Shown: piece after piece, positions 35,188 to 43,477 of the stretch
Layout of the letters: every line of letters begins with the position of its first letter
Numbering within the stretch: the first letter of the stretch is position 1
Source: Persephonella sp964519345
GTDB taxonomy: Bacteria > Aquificota > Aquificia > Aquificales > Hydrogenothermaceae
Assembly: GCA_964519345.1 (NCBI GenBank)
Contig: CAZFKX010000008.1
Location: 1-64,000, forward strand
DNA: 64,000 nucleotides
Direction: 5' to 3'
Program-made: the position numbers and the translations under genes
Notes under the pieces: model-generated
What the model was told of the DNA's origin: nothing
The model's input: the letters and a program-made list of their open reading frames with translations, nothing else
Databases searched by the model: none

Positions 35188-35643
35188 TTAATGTTTAAAT
35201 TCTAAATTTGCTCTTGATATATTTTCTACAGGTATCTTAACCTCTTTTCCTTTTTCTTCTATAACTATAATATTATCTTCTCTACCTTTTAGAACACCTT
35301 TTATTACATTTCTACCATCTGAAGGTTCTTTCAAAACAATCTTTATATCTCTTCCTTTAAAAATATCATACTCTTCAATATTTTTTAACCTTCTTTCAAG
35401 TCCAGGCGAAGAAACCTCTAATGTATAAGAAAAAGGTATAAGATCTTCTATATCAAGTAATGCACCAATTCTTCTGCTTATCCACTCACAATCTTCAATA
35501 CTCGTTCCCTCAGGATTGTAAATGTATATTCTCAATACTGGCTTACCTTCTGTTATATACTCTATATCTACAAGTTTTAACCCTCTTTCCTCCAAAAGAG
35601 GCTGAAGCATCTGTTTGACCTTTTCTACTATCTCCTGTTTCAA
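35188..35643 (-). CDS. rimP: Ribosome maturation factor RimP
   Basis: 151 residues. The N-terminal domain (about 1-80) has LLEERGLKLVDIEYITEGKP, then PVLRIYIYNPEGTSIEDCEWISRRIG and the diagnostic YTLEVSSPGLERRL; the C-terminal SH3-like domain follows (GRDIKIVLKEPSDGRNVIKG). It helps assemble the 30S subunit. It is the first gene of the rimP-nusA-ylxRQ-infB operon, with a strong promoter 36 bases upstream. Confidence 0.95.
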   Translation of the reverse strand: MKQEIVEKVKQMLQPLLEERGLKLVDIEYITEGKPVLRIYIYNPEGTSIEDCEWISRRIGALLDIEDLIPFSYTLEVSSPGLERRLKNIEEYDIFKGRDIKIVLKEPSDGRNVIKGVLKGREDNIIVIEEKGKEVKIPVENISRANLEFKH

Positions 35644-35678
35644 CTTTACAATACCCCACTCAAATTTTACTATGGATT

Positions 35679-35706
35679 AATATAAGGATTTTTCAAAGAT
35701 TGTCAA
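35679..35706 (-). promoter_or_regulatory. Promoter of the rimP-nusA-infB operon
   Basis: On the minus strand TTGACA (35706-35701), a 16-base spacer and TATATT (35684-35679), followed by the rimP leader. Confidence 0.7.
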
Positions 35707-35710
35707 AATG

Positions 35711-36265
35711 TTAGATTGAGAGGATCTCTTCCTCCTTGGTAGTAGCTAAGTCATTGATCTGTTTTATGTATTTATCCGTAATTTTCTGTAACTGATCAAG
35801 GGCTTTTTTAACCTCATCTTCTGAAAAACCTTCTTTTTTCAGATCTTCTATTCTCTCTTTATCATCTCTTCTGATATTTCTTATAGCTATTCTGGCTTCT
35901 TCAGCCATCTTACCTAACATCTTTACAATCTCTTTTCTTCTCTCCTCAGTCATAGGTGGAAGTATTAACCTTATCAGATTACCTTCAGTTTGTGGATTTG
36001 CTCCAAGATTTGCTTCTTGGAGTGCCTTTTCTATAGCAGGAACCGCATTTTGATCCCACGCCTGTATAAGTATTTGACTGGGTTCCGGTGTAGTTATAGA
36101 TGCTATTTGTTTAAGAGGCATCTCCGCCCCGTAATAATCAACTTTTATATTTTCAACAAGACCAACTGATGCTCTTCCTGTTCTTATACTTGCAAGTTCG
36201 TCTTTAAACTTCTCTACAGCTTTTTTCATTCTTTTTTCCGCATCTTTCAGGTATTCCTGTATCAT
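35711..36265 (-). CDS. frr: Ribosome recycling factor
   Basis: 184 residues, the standard RRF size. RRF text includes MKKAVEKFKDELASIRTGRAS, ENIKVDYYGAEMPLKQIASI, GNLIRLILPPMTEERRKEIVK and RNIRRDDKERIEDLKK. With EF-G it splits post-termination ribosomes. It follows pyrH after a 178-base gap that carries TATAAT-rich sequence (about 36299-36312), so it may have its own promoter. GGAGGT lies six bases before the ATG. Confidence 0.97.
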   Translation of the reverse strand: MIQEYLKDAEKRMKKAVEKFKDELASIRTGRASVGLVENIKVDYYGAEMPLKQIASITTPEPSQILIQAWDQNAVPAIEKALQEANLGANPQTEGNLIRLILPPMTEERRKEIVKMLGKMAEEARIAIRNIRRDDKERIEDLKKEGFSEDEVKKALDQLQKITDKYIKQINDLATTKEEEILSI

Positions 36266-36443
36266 CCCGACCTCCTTTGTCCACTGTGATAAAGGCTAAT
36301 ATTATATTATATCACGAGAACAACATTATCTCTTCATTTTCAATGGGATATAGCTTACATGAATCTTATAGTGATTCTCTACAGATTTGGGATGATTTGT
36401 TCTCTTTTTCTTCTAACTGGCAGATCTTTCCACTGAAAAGTAT

Positions 36444-37154
36444 TTATCTAACAATAGATCCGACAGGTTCTCCGAGCAGAATTTTCATAATATTACCTTT
36501 TTTCTTAATATTAAAAACAACTATAGGAAGTTTATTTTCCATGCATAGTGTTAATGCTGTATGATCCATAACTTTTAAGTCTTTATTTATTGCCTCAAGA
36601 TAGGTTATCTCTTTGAGAAGTTTGGCATCAGAATATTTAACAGGATCCTTATCATATATACCGTCAACTTTTGTAGCTTTAAGAAGAACATCAGCTTTGA
36701 TTTCAGCAGCCCTTAATGCTCCTGTAGTATCTGTTGTAAAAAATGGTGATCCTGTTCCTGCTGCAAATATAACTATTCTTCCTTTCTCAAGATGTCTAAT
36801 CGCTCTTCTTCTAATATAAGGCTCCGCTATCTGTCTCATTTCTATTGCGGACATAACTCTTGTTGGGACTTCTTTTTTCTCAAGGATATCTTGAAGTGCA
36901 AGAGCATTCATAACAGTTGCCAGCATACCCATATAGTCTGCAGTTGCTCTATCCATACCTATAGAAGATCCTTTAACACCTCTAAATATATTTCCTCCTC
37001 CTATGACAATCGCTATTTCAGCTCCTATCTCATATACTGATTTTATCTCTTCCGCAAGTTCGTCAATAAAAAAGGGATCGATACCGTACTCTCGATCCCC
37101 CATTAAAGCTTCTCCAGATAGTTTTAAAAGGACTCTTCTGTACTTTAAGCCCAA
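36444..37154 (-). CDS. pyrH: Uridylate kinase
   Basis: 236 residues. Bacterial hexameric UMP kinase motifs: RVLLKLSGEALMG, EIAIVIGGGNIFRG, DYMGMLATVMNALALQDIL, RIVIFAAGTGSPFFTTDTTGALRAAEI and KVDGIYDKDP. It phosphorylates UMP to UDP. The start is TTG 37154, one base after the tsf stop codon, so it is coupled to tsf. It belongs to the rpsB-tsf-pyrH operon. Confidence 0.97.
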   Translation of the reverse strand: MGLKYRRVLLKLSGEALMGDREYGIDPFFIDELAEEIKSVYEIGAEIAIVIGGGNIFRGVKGSSIGMDRATADYMGMLATVMNALALQDILEKKEVPTRVMSAIEMRQIAEPYIRRRAIRHLEKGRIVIFAAGTGSPFFTTDTTGALRAAEIKADVLLKATKVDGIYDKDPVKYSDAKLLKEITYLEAINKDLKVMDHTALTLCMENKLPIVVFNIKKKGNIMKILLGEPVGSIVR

Positions 37155-37155
37155 A

Positions 37156-37749
37156 TTATTCCCCTATTTCATATCTACAGAATCTTGATACTTTTATATT
37201 TTCTCCAAGCTTTGCTATATACTCTTTTATAAGATCTTCAACAGTTTTCTTATCATCTTTTATATAGGGCTGTTCTAAAAGGCAGACTTCTTTGAAAAAC
37301 TTTTCAAGCTTCCCTTCAGCTATCTTCTCTGCAATATGCTCTGGTTTACCTTCAGCTATAGCAGCCTCTCTCGCAATTTCTCCTTCTTTCTCAATAACCT
37401 CTCTTGGTATATCGTCTCTGCTGACATATTGGGGTTTCATAGCGGCAATCTGTAATGCTATCTCATTTGCAAGTTCTTTGAAAACCTCGTTTCTAGCAAC
37501 AAAGTCTGTCTCACAGTTAAGTTCAAGTAAAACACCAACCCTTCCACCAGCATGTATATAAGAATGGATTATACCTTCTTTTGTTTCCCTTCCAGCCTTT
37601 TTAGCTGCCTTCGCTATACCTCTTTTTCTTAGAAGCTCAACAGCCTCTTCAAGGTCTCCTCCAGTTTCTTCAAGGGCTTTTTTACACTCTAATATTCCTG
37701 CCCCTGTCATTTCTCTTAATGTTTTAACAAGTTTTGCATCTGTAGCCAT
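37156..37749 (-). CDS. tsf: Elongation factor Ts (short form)
   Basis: 197 residues, the short Thermus/Aquifex form lacking the long second core subdomain of E. coli EF-Ts. It has TLREMTGAGILECKKALEETGGDLEEAVELLRKRG, the TDFVARNEVFKELANEIALQIAA block and GKLEKFFKEVCLLEQPYIKDD. It exchanges nucleotide on EF-Tu. It overlaps the rpsB stop by one base (TAATGG). Confidence 0.97.
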   Translation of the reverse strand: MATDAKLVKTLREMTGAGILECKKALEETGGDLEEAVELLRKRGIAKAAKKAGRETKEGIIHSYIHAGGRVGVLLELNCETDFVARNEVFKELANEIALQIAAMKPQYVSRDDIPREVIEKEGEIAREAAIAEGKPEHIAEKIAEGKLEKFFKEVCLLEQPYIKDDKKTVEDLIKEYIAKLGENIKVSRFCRYEIGE

Positions 37750-38651
37750 TACTTCAACTCCTCCTTTGCTTCTTCAATTTCTTCTGGAAGGTGCTCCTTA
37801 ACTTCCTTATCTACAGCTTCTTCTATAGCCTCTTCTTTCTCAGGAGCATTTGCTCCATGGATGCCTGACTCAACAATTCCTATTTCTGCTACGCCTTCTT
37901 CTTCCGCCTTTTTCATAAGCTCAGCTTCTATGCTCTCTGTTTCAACAGCTTCACCAACGCTCTCTCTTAAAGATCTGCCTTCTATAACAGCATCGGCTAC
38001 CTTTGTTGTTATAAGATTTATAGCTTTTATAGCATCATCATTTCCGGGTATTGGATAATCTATCATATCTGGATCACAGTTCGTATCTGCTATTGCAACA
38101 ACAGGAATACCAAGTTTTTTAGCCTCTTTTACTGCAAGTTCTTCCCTGACAGTATCTACTATAAATATGATATCAGGTATCTTTTCCATTTCTTTAATAC
38201 CTTTGAGATACTTTTCAAGTTTTTCCTTCTTTTTCTTTAATTTAACAACTTCTTTTTTAGGAAGTATCTCAAAAGCCCCCTCAGCTTCCATAGTTTCAAG
38301 CTTTCTAAGTTTTGCAACACTTTTTCTAACGGTTGAAAAGTTTGTTAACAGACCGCCTAACCATCTCTCGTTTATATAGTAAGCTCCGCATCTTAATGCC
38401 TGCTCTTCAATAATCTGTTGTGCCTGTTTTTTAGTACCTACGAATAGAATGTCCGATCCCTTTGCAACTTCATCTCTAACAAATTCCCATGCCACTTTAA
38501 AAAGAGGAATTGTTTTTGCAAGATCAATAATATGAATACCGTTTCTTTTAGTAAAGATGTAAGGTGCCATTTTGGGGTTCCATCTTCTTGTCTGATGACC
38601 AAAATGAACCCCTGCTTCGAGAAGTTCTCTCATCGTGATTTCAAAAGCCAT
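37749..38651 (-). CDS. rpsB: 30S ribosomal protein S2 with an acidic C-terminal tail
   Basis: 300 residues from ATG 38651; the frame is open further upstream to 38756 but AAGGAGG at the right distance and the normal S2 start (MAFEITMRELLEAGVHFGHQ) fix the start. Core motifs: TRRWNPKMAPYIFTKRNGIHIID, GTKKQAQQIIEEQALRCGAYYINERWLGGLLTN, PDIIFIVDTVREELAVKEAKKLGIPVVAIADTNCDP. Beyond the core (about 230) there is a 70-residue acidic tail rich in Glu and Ala, found in some S2 proteins. It is preceded by a structured leader and a strong promoter. Confidence 0.96.
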   Translation of the reverse strand: MAFEITMRELLEAGVHFGHQTRRWNPKMAPYIFTKRNGIHIIDLAKTIPLFKVAWEFVRDEVAKGSDILFVGTKKQAQQIIEEQALRCGAYYINERWLGGLLTNFSTVRKSVAKLRKLETMEAEGAFEILPKKEVVKLKKKKEKLEKYLKGIKEMEKIPDIIFIVDTVREELAVKEAKKLGIPVVAIADTNCDPDMIDYPIPGNDDAIKAINLITTKVADAVIEGRSLRESVGEAVETESIEAELMKKAEEEGVAEIGIVESGIHGANAPEKEEAIEEAVDKEVKEHLPEEIEEAKEELK

Positions 38652-38682
38652 AAAAACATACCTCCTTAAGGGTTTATTCTTC

Positions 38683-38728
38683 CGCTTCCCAACGACCACA
38701 AAGGGCAACCCTTTTGCAGCGGGAAGCG
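38683..38728 (-). promoter_or_regulatory. Structured rpsB leader, candidate S2-responsive RNA
   Basis: In the 5' untranslated region, transcribed on the minus strand, CGCTTCCC (38728-38721) pairs perfectly with GGGAAGCG (38690-38683). Inside, AAAGGG (38714-38709) pairs with CCCTTT (38705-38700) around a TTG loop, leaving an asymmetric internal loop (GCTGCA on one side, GTGGTCGTT on the other). The outer stem ends about 12 bases before the Shine-Dalgarno. No T-run follows, so it is not a terminator. Its position and shape resemble ribosomal-protein autoregulatory leaders, but no known class was matched. Confidence 0.55.
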
Positions 38729-38759
38729 TGCTTTGTTCAAGTGAATAATTAACCAAAAT

Positions 38760-38788
38760 AATATATCATATTTAACTACATTTATCAA
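38760..38788 (-). promoter_or_regulatory. Promoter of the rpsB-tsf-pyrH operon
   Basis: On the minus strand TTGATA (38788-38783), 17-base spacer, TATATT (38765-38760). The transcript would start near 38753, giving a leader of about 100 bases that contains the nested stem-loop. Confidence 0.7.
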
Positions 38789-38803
38789 AAATAAAGGTTT
38801 TAA

Positions 38804-39874
38804 ATGAAAATATTAGACAGATATTTATATAAAAAACTGACAGTTTACCTTTTTGTTGTCTTGCCCTCTTTCTCGTTTGTTGCTGTTCTTGCCGAACTTA
38901 TAGAAGTTTTAAGAAAGGCCAAACAGCTTGATATATACTATTTATCACTTTATATAGCATACCAGCTTCCAGAAAAGATATACTACATTCTACCAATATC
39001 TACAGTTATAGCTTTTATACTTCTTGCAAAAGATCTTATAGGGAGTAAAGAGATATATCCTATTCTTCTTAACGGCATTTCCCTAAGATCTTTATCTTTT
39101 AAACTTTTTATATTTCCATTATTTTTATCTTTTGTACAGATAATAAACCTTGAACTTATTATGCCCAATGCAAAAAAGGAAGTTGAAAAGATTTACTCAA
39201 TACTAAAGAAAAAACCCCCTGAAGAAGAAAAGTATCTTTTTGCTTACAATAGATGGATAACACTTGATAGTAAAAGCTATATATACTTTCAATTTCTTGA
39301 CTTTAGCAAAAAGGAGGGAAAAAAAATTATATTTTTGAAGTTTGATGAAAATTACAATCCTGTATTTAGGATTGAAGGAGATAGATTCAGAATAAAAAAA
39401 TCAAGTATCCTCATTGAAAACGGAAAAATAATAGACCTAACAGATATTTTTAAATTTAACTATGAAAAATTTAAGAGTTTTGAATTTCCTGTATCTGTAG
39501 ATATAAAAAATCTCAAAAAACTTGTAAAGATTAAAAAACCTGTATCTATATTACAGCTTTACAGATCCGCTGTTATAGCTGAAAAGTTTGGATATCCTGC
39601 CGGTTATTACTGGAGTAAGTTTTACTCAAAACTTGCAACAGTCTTCTCTCCTCTTATACTTTCTGTTCTTGTTTTTCCATTTTTATGGAGTAGAAAAAAA
39701 GATAAACTTGTAATAGCCTTTATTTCAATAATTATCTACTGGTATGGAACTGCTTTTATATCTTCTATGTCTGAGAGCGGTGCAGTTCCTCATATTATGA
39801 TACTTTCTGTGGATCTATTTTATATTGTAATAGGTCTTTTTTTCCTAAGCAGGCTTAGATTCAGTGAGCTTTAG
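38804..39874 (+). CDS. LptF/LptG-family lipopolysaccharide export permease
   Basis: 356 residues. Six predicted membrane helices: three in the N-terminal part (VYLFVVLPSFSFVAVLAEL, YYILPISTVIAFILLAKDL, KLFIFPLFLSFVQIINLEL) and three at the end, with a periplasmic beta-jellyroll-like domain between (about 125-265). It starts with the family pattern MKILDRYLYKKLTVYL. With LptB and a partner permease it extracts LPS from the inner membrane; which of LptF or LptG it is cannot be decided. Only one copy is in the window. Its 3' end overlaps the convergent pheA by 14 bases. Confidence 0.85.
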   Translation: MKILDRYLYKKLTVYLFVVLPSFSFVAVLAELIEVLRKAKQLDIYYLSLYIAYQLPEKIYYILPISTVIAFILLAKDLIGSKEIYPILLNGISLRSLSFKLFIFPLFLSFVQIINLELIMPNAKKEVEKIYSILKKKPPEEEKYLFAYNRWITLDSKSYIYFQFLDFSKKEGKKIIFLKFDENYNPVFRIEGDRFRIKKSSILIENGKIIDLTDIFKFNYEKFKSFEFPVSVDIKNLKKLVKIKKPVSILQLYRSAVIAEKFGYPAGYYWSKFYSKLATVFSPLILSVLVFPFLWSRKKDKLVIAFISIIIYWYGTAFISSMSESGAVPHIMILSVDLFYIVIGLFFLSRLRFSEL

Positions 39875-40946
39875 GGTAGGAACCTAATATCTTGAAAAAT
39901 GGAGATATTCTTTCAAGCTCCTCTAAAGCATTCTTAACCTTCTCATCCTGTATATGACCCTCAATATCTGTAAAGAAAATATAGTCCCATGCTTCTTTCT
40001 TGGACGGTCTTGATTCAATCTTGGTCATATTTATTCCGTGTCTGTATAAAGGTTCAAGTGTTTTATAAAGAGCACCAACCTCATTTTTGACCGAAAATAT
40101 AAATGTTGTTTTGTCATTACCTGTTCTGTTTGGTATCTGCTTCCCTATAACAAGAAACCTTGTAAAGTTATGAATATGTCTGTCAATCTTTCTCTCAATT
40201 ATGTGAAGCCCATATATATCAGCGGCAGCTTCACTCGCAACAGCAGCGGATTCATAATCATCTTTTGCCATCTCAGCAGCCTTTGCTGTGCTTTCCACCT
40301 CTATAAGCTGGGTATCTGGTAGATTCTCTCTCAACCAGTCCCTACATTCAGCAAAAGCATGCCTATGGGAATATACCCTGATTATATCCTTTATATCCGG
40401 ATTCATACCCATAAGATGAAGCGATATCTCAAGTATAACCTCTCCTGTTATTTTTAAAGGATAATCAACAAGAAGATCAAGCGTGTAATTAACTATACCT
40501 TCTATAGTATTTTCAACAGGAACAACTCCAAAATCTGCCTTTTCTTTCACTATCTCCTCAAAAACATCTTTTATAGTTGAAACGGGAATATGTTCAACAG
40601 CCTGACCAAAATGTTTTATAGCTGCTTGATGTGTAAACGTTGCCCGTGGTCCAAGATATGCAACTTTTATACTTTCTTCCGTCGATCTACAGGCTGAAAT
40701 AATCTCTCTGAAAACCGGCTTTACAGCATCTGTAGGAAAAATTTCTCCAAGTTGAATATTGAGTCTCTCAAGTCTTTCAAATATAGCCTTTTCCCTGCTT
40801 GGAACGTAAATAGGAAGATTATGTTCCTTTTTTATATGTCCAACCTCTTGAGCCAGCTTAGCTCGCTCGTTAAGCAGTTTCAAGATTTCCTCATCAATAT
40901 GATCTATCTTATTTCTAAGCCTATTTAACTTTTCTTTATAATCCAT
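39861..40946 (-). CDS. pheA: Bifunctional chorismate mutase/prephenate dehydratase (P-protein)
   Basis: 361 residues, three domains: AroQ-type chorismate mutase (about 1-85; RNKIDHIDEEILKLLNERAKLAQEVG), prephenate dehydratase (about 92-270; VAYLGPRATFTHQAA, GVVPVENTIEGIVNYTLDLL, HNFTRFLVIG) and ACT (about 278-358; VGALYKTLEPLYRHGINMTKIESRPSKK, the ESRP phenylalanine-binding motif). It makes phenylpyruvate from chorismate and is likely inhibited by phenylalanine. The ATG touches the stop of the suhB-like gene, so the two are coupled. Confidence 0.96.
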   Translation of the reverse strand: MDYKEKLNRLRNKIDHIDEEILKLLNERAKLAQEVGHIKKEHNLPIYVPSREKAIFERLERLNIQLGEIFPTDAVKPVFREIISACRSTEESIKVAYLGPRATFTHQAAIKHFGQAVEHIPVSTIKDVFEEIVKEKADFGVVPVENTIEGIVNYTLDLLVDYPLKITGEVILEISLHLMGMNPDIKDIIRVYSHRHAFAECRDWLRENLPDTQLIEVESTAKAAEMAKDDYESAAVASEAAADIYGLHIIERKIDRHIHNFTRFLVIGKQIPNRTGNDKTTFIFSVKNEVGALYKTLEPLYRHGINMTKIESRPSKKEAWDYIFFTDIEGHIQDEKVKNALEELERISPFFKILGSYPKAH

Positions 40947-41731
40947 TATACAAGCGTTTTTCTAACTATTTTATAAAGTTCTTTATGTATATGAGGACTT
41001 CCAGCTATAACATTTCCATCTAATTTTTCTTCTCCATCAAAATTTGTAAAAACTCCGCCAGACTCCTTTATAAGTAAAATCCCCGCAGCAATATCCCAAA
41101 CTGATAATTTCATCTCAAAAAAACCATCAAAAACACCTTCAGCCGTCAAAGCAAGATCTACAGCGGCTGCACCGGGTCTCCTTATTGCTGAGAAGGTTAT
41201 CATAGCTTCTCTAAATGCTTTTAAATAACTGTCAAGTTCTTCTATATATCTAAAAGGGAAACCTGTAGAAACAAGCGCCATCTCGACAGGTCTATTTGAT
41301 ATCTTTATTCTTTCCCCATTAAGATATGCACCTTCTCCTTTTCCGGCCCAATAAAGTTTATCAAGCATAGGAACATAGATCGCACCTGCTATTATCTCAT
41401 CCTCTTTCTGAAGGGCTACAGACACTGCAAATATCTCGAAACCATTTATATAATTTTTAGTTCCATCTAAAGGGTCAACAATCCAAAGATAATCGCTTTT
41501 CTTATTGCCAACTACTCCTTCCTCCTCACCTAAAAAGGCATGATCTGGATGAACGGATAATATAAAATTCCTTATCCTTTCCTCTGAAAGTTTATCAACA
41601 TAAGTGACAAAATCCTTAACAGCTTTACTTTCAATATCTTCTTTCTTAACTTTTTTAAAATACTCTTTCAGTATATGACCGCCTAAAACAGCAGCCTCTT
41701 TAGCAGTTTTTATATATCCTTCCACTTCCAA
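40946..41731 (-). CDS. Inositol monophosphatase family protein (SuhB-like)
   Basis: 261 residues. The metal-binding motifs are GEEEGV (about 70), WIVDPLDGTKNYINGFEIFAVSVAL (about 84-108) and SVWDIAAGILLIKESGG (about 208-224). Family members hydrolyse inositol phosphate, histidinol phosphate, or fructose-bisphosphate; the substrate is not determined by these motifs. A link to pheA by one-base overlap does not settle the role. Since a class I fbp is already in the window, an IMPase/SuhB role seems more likely than FBPase. Confidence 0.85.
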   Translation of the reverse strand: MEVEGYIKTAKEAAVLGGHILKEYFKKVKKEDIESKAVKDFVTYVDKLSEERIRNFILSVHPDHAFLGEEEGVVGNKKSDYLWIVDPLDGTKNYINGFEIFAVSVALQKEDEIIAGAIYVPMLDKLYWAGKGEGAYLNGERIKISNRPVEMALVSTGFPFRYIEELDSYLKAFREAMITFSAIRRPGAAAVDLALTAEGVFDGFFEMKLSVWDIAAGILLIKESGGVFTNFDGEEKLDGNVIAGSPHIHKELYKIVRKTLV

Positions 41732-41741
41732 CAGATACCTC

Positions 41742-42938
41742 TTATTCTTTTTTCGTTATAGCCTCAAGACATGGGAGAACTTTACCTTCAAGAAGTTTAA
41801 GGAATGCTCCTCCACCTGTTGATATATAGCTAATATCATCTATAACACCTGCTTTATGAATAGCGTAATCTGTGTCCCCTCCACCTGCTATTGATAGAGC
41901 TGGGGACTCGGCTATTGCATGTGCAAGTCCAAAAGTCCCACCTTTAAATTTATCTATCTCAAAAACACCCATAGGACCGTTCCATATAATAGTTTGTGCA
42001 TCTTTAAGTATTTCTTTTATTAATGTTACCGATGCATGCCCTATATCAAGTCCCATCCACCCTTTAGGTATTTCCTGCCATGCGACCTCAATAACAGGTG
42101 TCTGTTCCGAGATAGCCTGTCCACACATAAAATCTACAGGAAGGTAGAACTTCACTCCTCTATTTTTTGCTTCATCTATAACATAAAGAGCTTCATCAAA
42201 CATATCTTCTTCTACAAGGGAACTACCTACATCGTAACCCATAGCCTTAATAAACGTAAAGGCCATTGCTCCTCCTATAAATATCTTGTCAGCTTTGTCC
42301 AGTAAATGCTTAATGACACCAAGCTTTGATGAAACTTTCGATCCTCCTATAAAAGCAACAACAGGTCTCTGAGGGTTAACAAGGGCTTTCTCAAAGTATT
42401 TCAGCTCTCTTTCAAGCAGAAATCCCATAACAACAGGCTGAACAAAGTCCTTTATTCCATACATTGATGCATGCTTTCTATGGCATGTTCCAAAAGCATC
42501 TATAACATAAATCTGTGAAAGTTTGGCAAGAGATTTTGAAAATTCAGGATCATTATTCTCTTCCCCTGGATGAAATCTAAGATTCTCAAGGAGAACAACA
42601 TCACCATCTTTCATACCAAAAACCAGTTCTTCAACCTCATTTCCAACACAATCAGGAGCAAACTTAACCTCTTTATTCAAAAGCCTCTCAAGTCTTCGGG
42701 CAACAGGAAAAAGAGAGTATTTAGGGTTTCTTTCCCCTTTTGGCCTTCCAAGATGCGATGCAAGTATAACTTTAGCATTTTTATCTAAAAGGTAGTTTAT
42801 AGTCGGTATAGTTTCTCTTATCCTTGTATCATCAACTATATGACCATGCTCATCAAGAGGAACATTATAATCAACCCTCACAAAGACTCTTTTTCCAGTT
42901 ACGTCAACATCTTCAAGAGTCATATAGCTGTTGAACAT
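41742..42938 (-). CDS. pgk: Phosphoglycerate kinase
   Basis: 398 residues. N-terminal substrate domain: GKRVFVRVDYNVPLDEHGHI, SHLGRPKG, LLENLRFHPGEENND, YVIDAFGTCHRKHASM (the usual DAFG-x-AHR reads DAFGTCHRKH) and AFIGGSKVSSKLGV. Nucleotide domain: IIWNGPMGVFEIDKFKGGT, IAGGGDTDYAIHKAG, STGGGAFLKLLEGKVLP. It interconverts 1,3-bisphosphoglycerate and 3-phosphoglycerate and should run in the gluconeogenic direction here. It is preceded by the small protein with an SSB-like tail. Confidence 0.97.
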   Translation of the reverse strand: MFNSYMTLEDVDVTGKRVFVRVDYNVPLDEHGHIVDDTRIRETIPTINYLLDKNAKVILASHLGRPKGERNPKYSLFPVARRLERLLNKEVKFAPDCVGNEVEELVFGMKDGDVVLLENLRFHPGEENNDPEFSKSLAKLSQIYVIDAFGTCHRKHASMYGIKDFVQPVVMGFLLERELKYFEKALVNPQRPVVAFIGGSKVSSKLGVIKHLLDKADKIFIGGAMAFTFIKAMGYDVGSSLVEEDMFDEALYVIDEAKNRGVKFYLPVDFMCGQAISEQTPVIEVAWQEIPKGWMGLDIGHASVTLIKEILKDAQTIIWNGPMGVFEIDKFKGGTFGLAHAIAESPALSIAGGGDTDYAIHKAGVIDDISYISTGGGAFLKLLEGKVLPCLEAITKKE

Positions 42939-42958
42939 AAACGCCTCCTACTTATTAT

Positions 42959-43324
42959 TTAAAAAGGCAGATCATCTTCACCTTCATTTTCACCCTCAAT
43001 TCCATCAAATATATCCCAGTTTGAGACCTCAATTCCTCTTATCTTAAGTGCAGTCTGTCTTAAAAGTTCAAGGTATGCGGCTATCTCTTTATAGGCTTCA
43101 AGCATAGATGAAAGTTTTAAGATCTGAGACTCATCAAGCGATCCTTTATGATTTCTTAAAGCCTTTTTTATAGCTGCTTTAGTAACAATAATCTCTCCAG
43201 TCTTTTCCTGCCACTCACTCCAGAACTCATTAGTCCCAAGGGGATTTTTTATTATAAATCTCTCAAGATTTGTAAGTTCCTGTGCAAGCAGCATATCAAA
43301 CTGTGAAAATGATTTCTTTTCCAT
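42959..43324 (-). CDS. Small helical protein ending in an SSB-like acidic tip (DDLPF)
   Basis: 121 residues, predicted mainly helical, no signal or membrane segment. The N-terminal 100 residues (LLAQELTNLERFIIKNPLGTNEFWSEW, then LSSMLEAYKEIAAYLELLRQ) match no family that I recognise. The last 20 residues are very acidic and end EGEDDLPF, which closely resembles the C-terminal peptide of single-stranded-DNA-binding protein that recruits repair and replication proteins. There is no OB-fold pattern, so it is not SSB. It lies 20 bases upstream of pgk in the same direction. Confidence 0.6.
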   Translation of the reverse strand: MEKKSFSQFDMLLAQELTNLERFIIKNPLGTNEFWSEWQEKTGEIIVTKAAIKKALRNHKGSLDESQILKLSSMLEAYKEIAAYLELLRQTALKIRGIEVSNWDIFDGIEGENEGEDDLPF

Positions 43325-43344
43325 AATTTACCTCTTTAAAATTC

Positions 43345-43461
43345 TTAATCTTCTTTTCTACCCATATATTTTTTAGCCTCTTTAATAAGAAAAGCTATAA
43401 TAATTATTGATACAATAGTAAAACCTGCAGCTGCTATATATGCAGTTATTGGATGCTCCAT
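43345..43461 (-). CDS. Single-helix membrane microprotein (38 residues)
   Basis: ATG 43461 follows a GGGGGG ribosome site eight bases upstream. The protein is a short N-terminus (MEHPITAY), a membrane helix IAAAGFTIVSIIIIAFLIKEA, and a basic end KKYMGRKED. It lies between guaB (16 bases away) and the DDLPF protein on the same strand, so it may be in their transcript. It is too short for family assignment but the ribosome site, helix and charge layout argue for a real gene. Confidence 0.5.
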   Translation of the reverse strand: MEHPITAYIAAAGFTIVSIIIIAFLIKEAKKYMGRKED

Positions 43462-43477
43462 ATCATGTCCCCCCTTT

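Noticed and set aside
38652..38756. An N-terminal extension of S2 to 38756
   Set aside because: The extension runs through the structured leader, lacks a ribosome site, and the canonical S2 start with AAGGAGG is at 38651.
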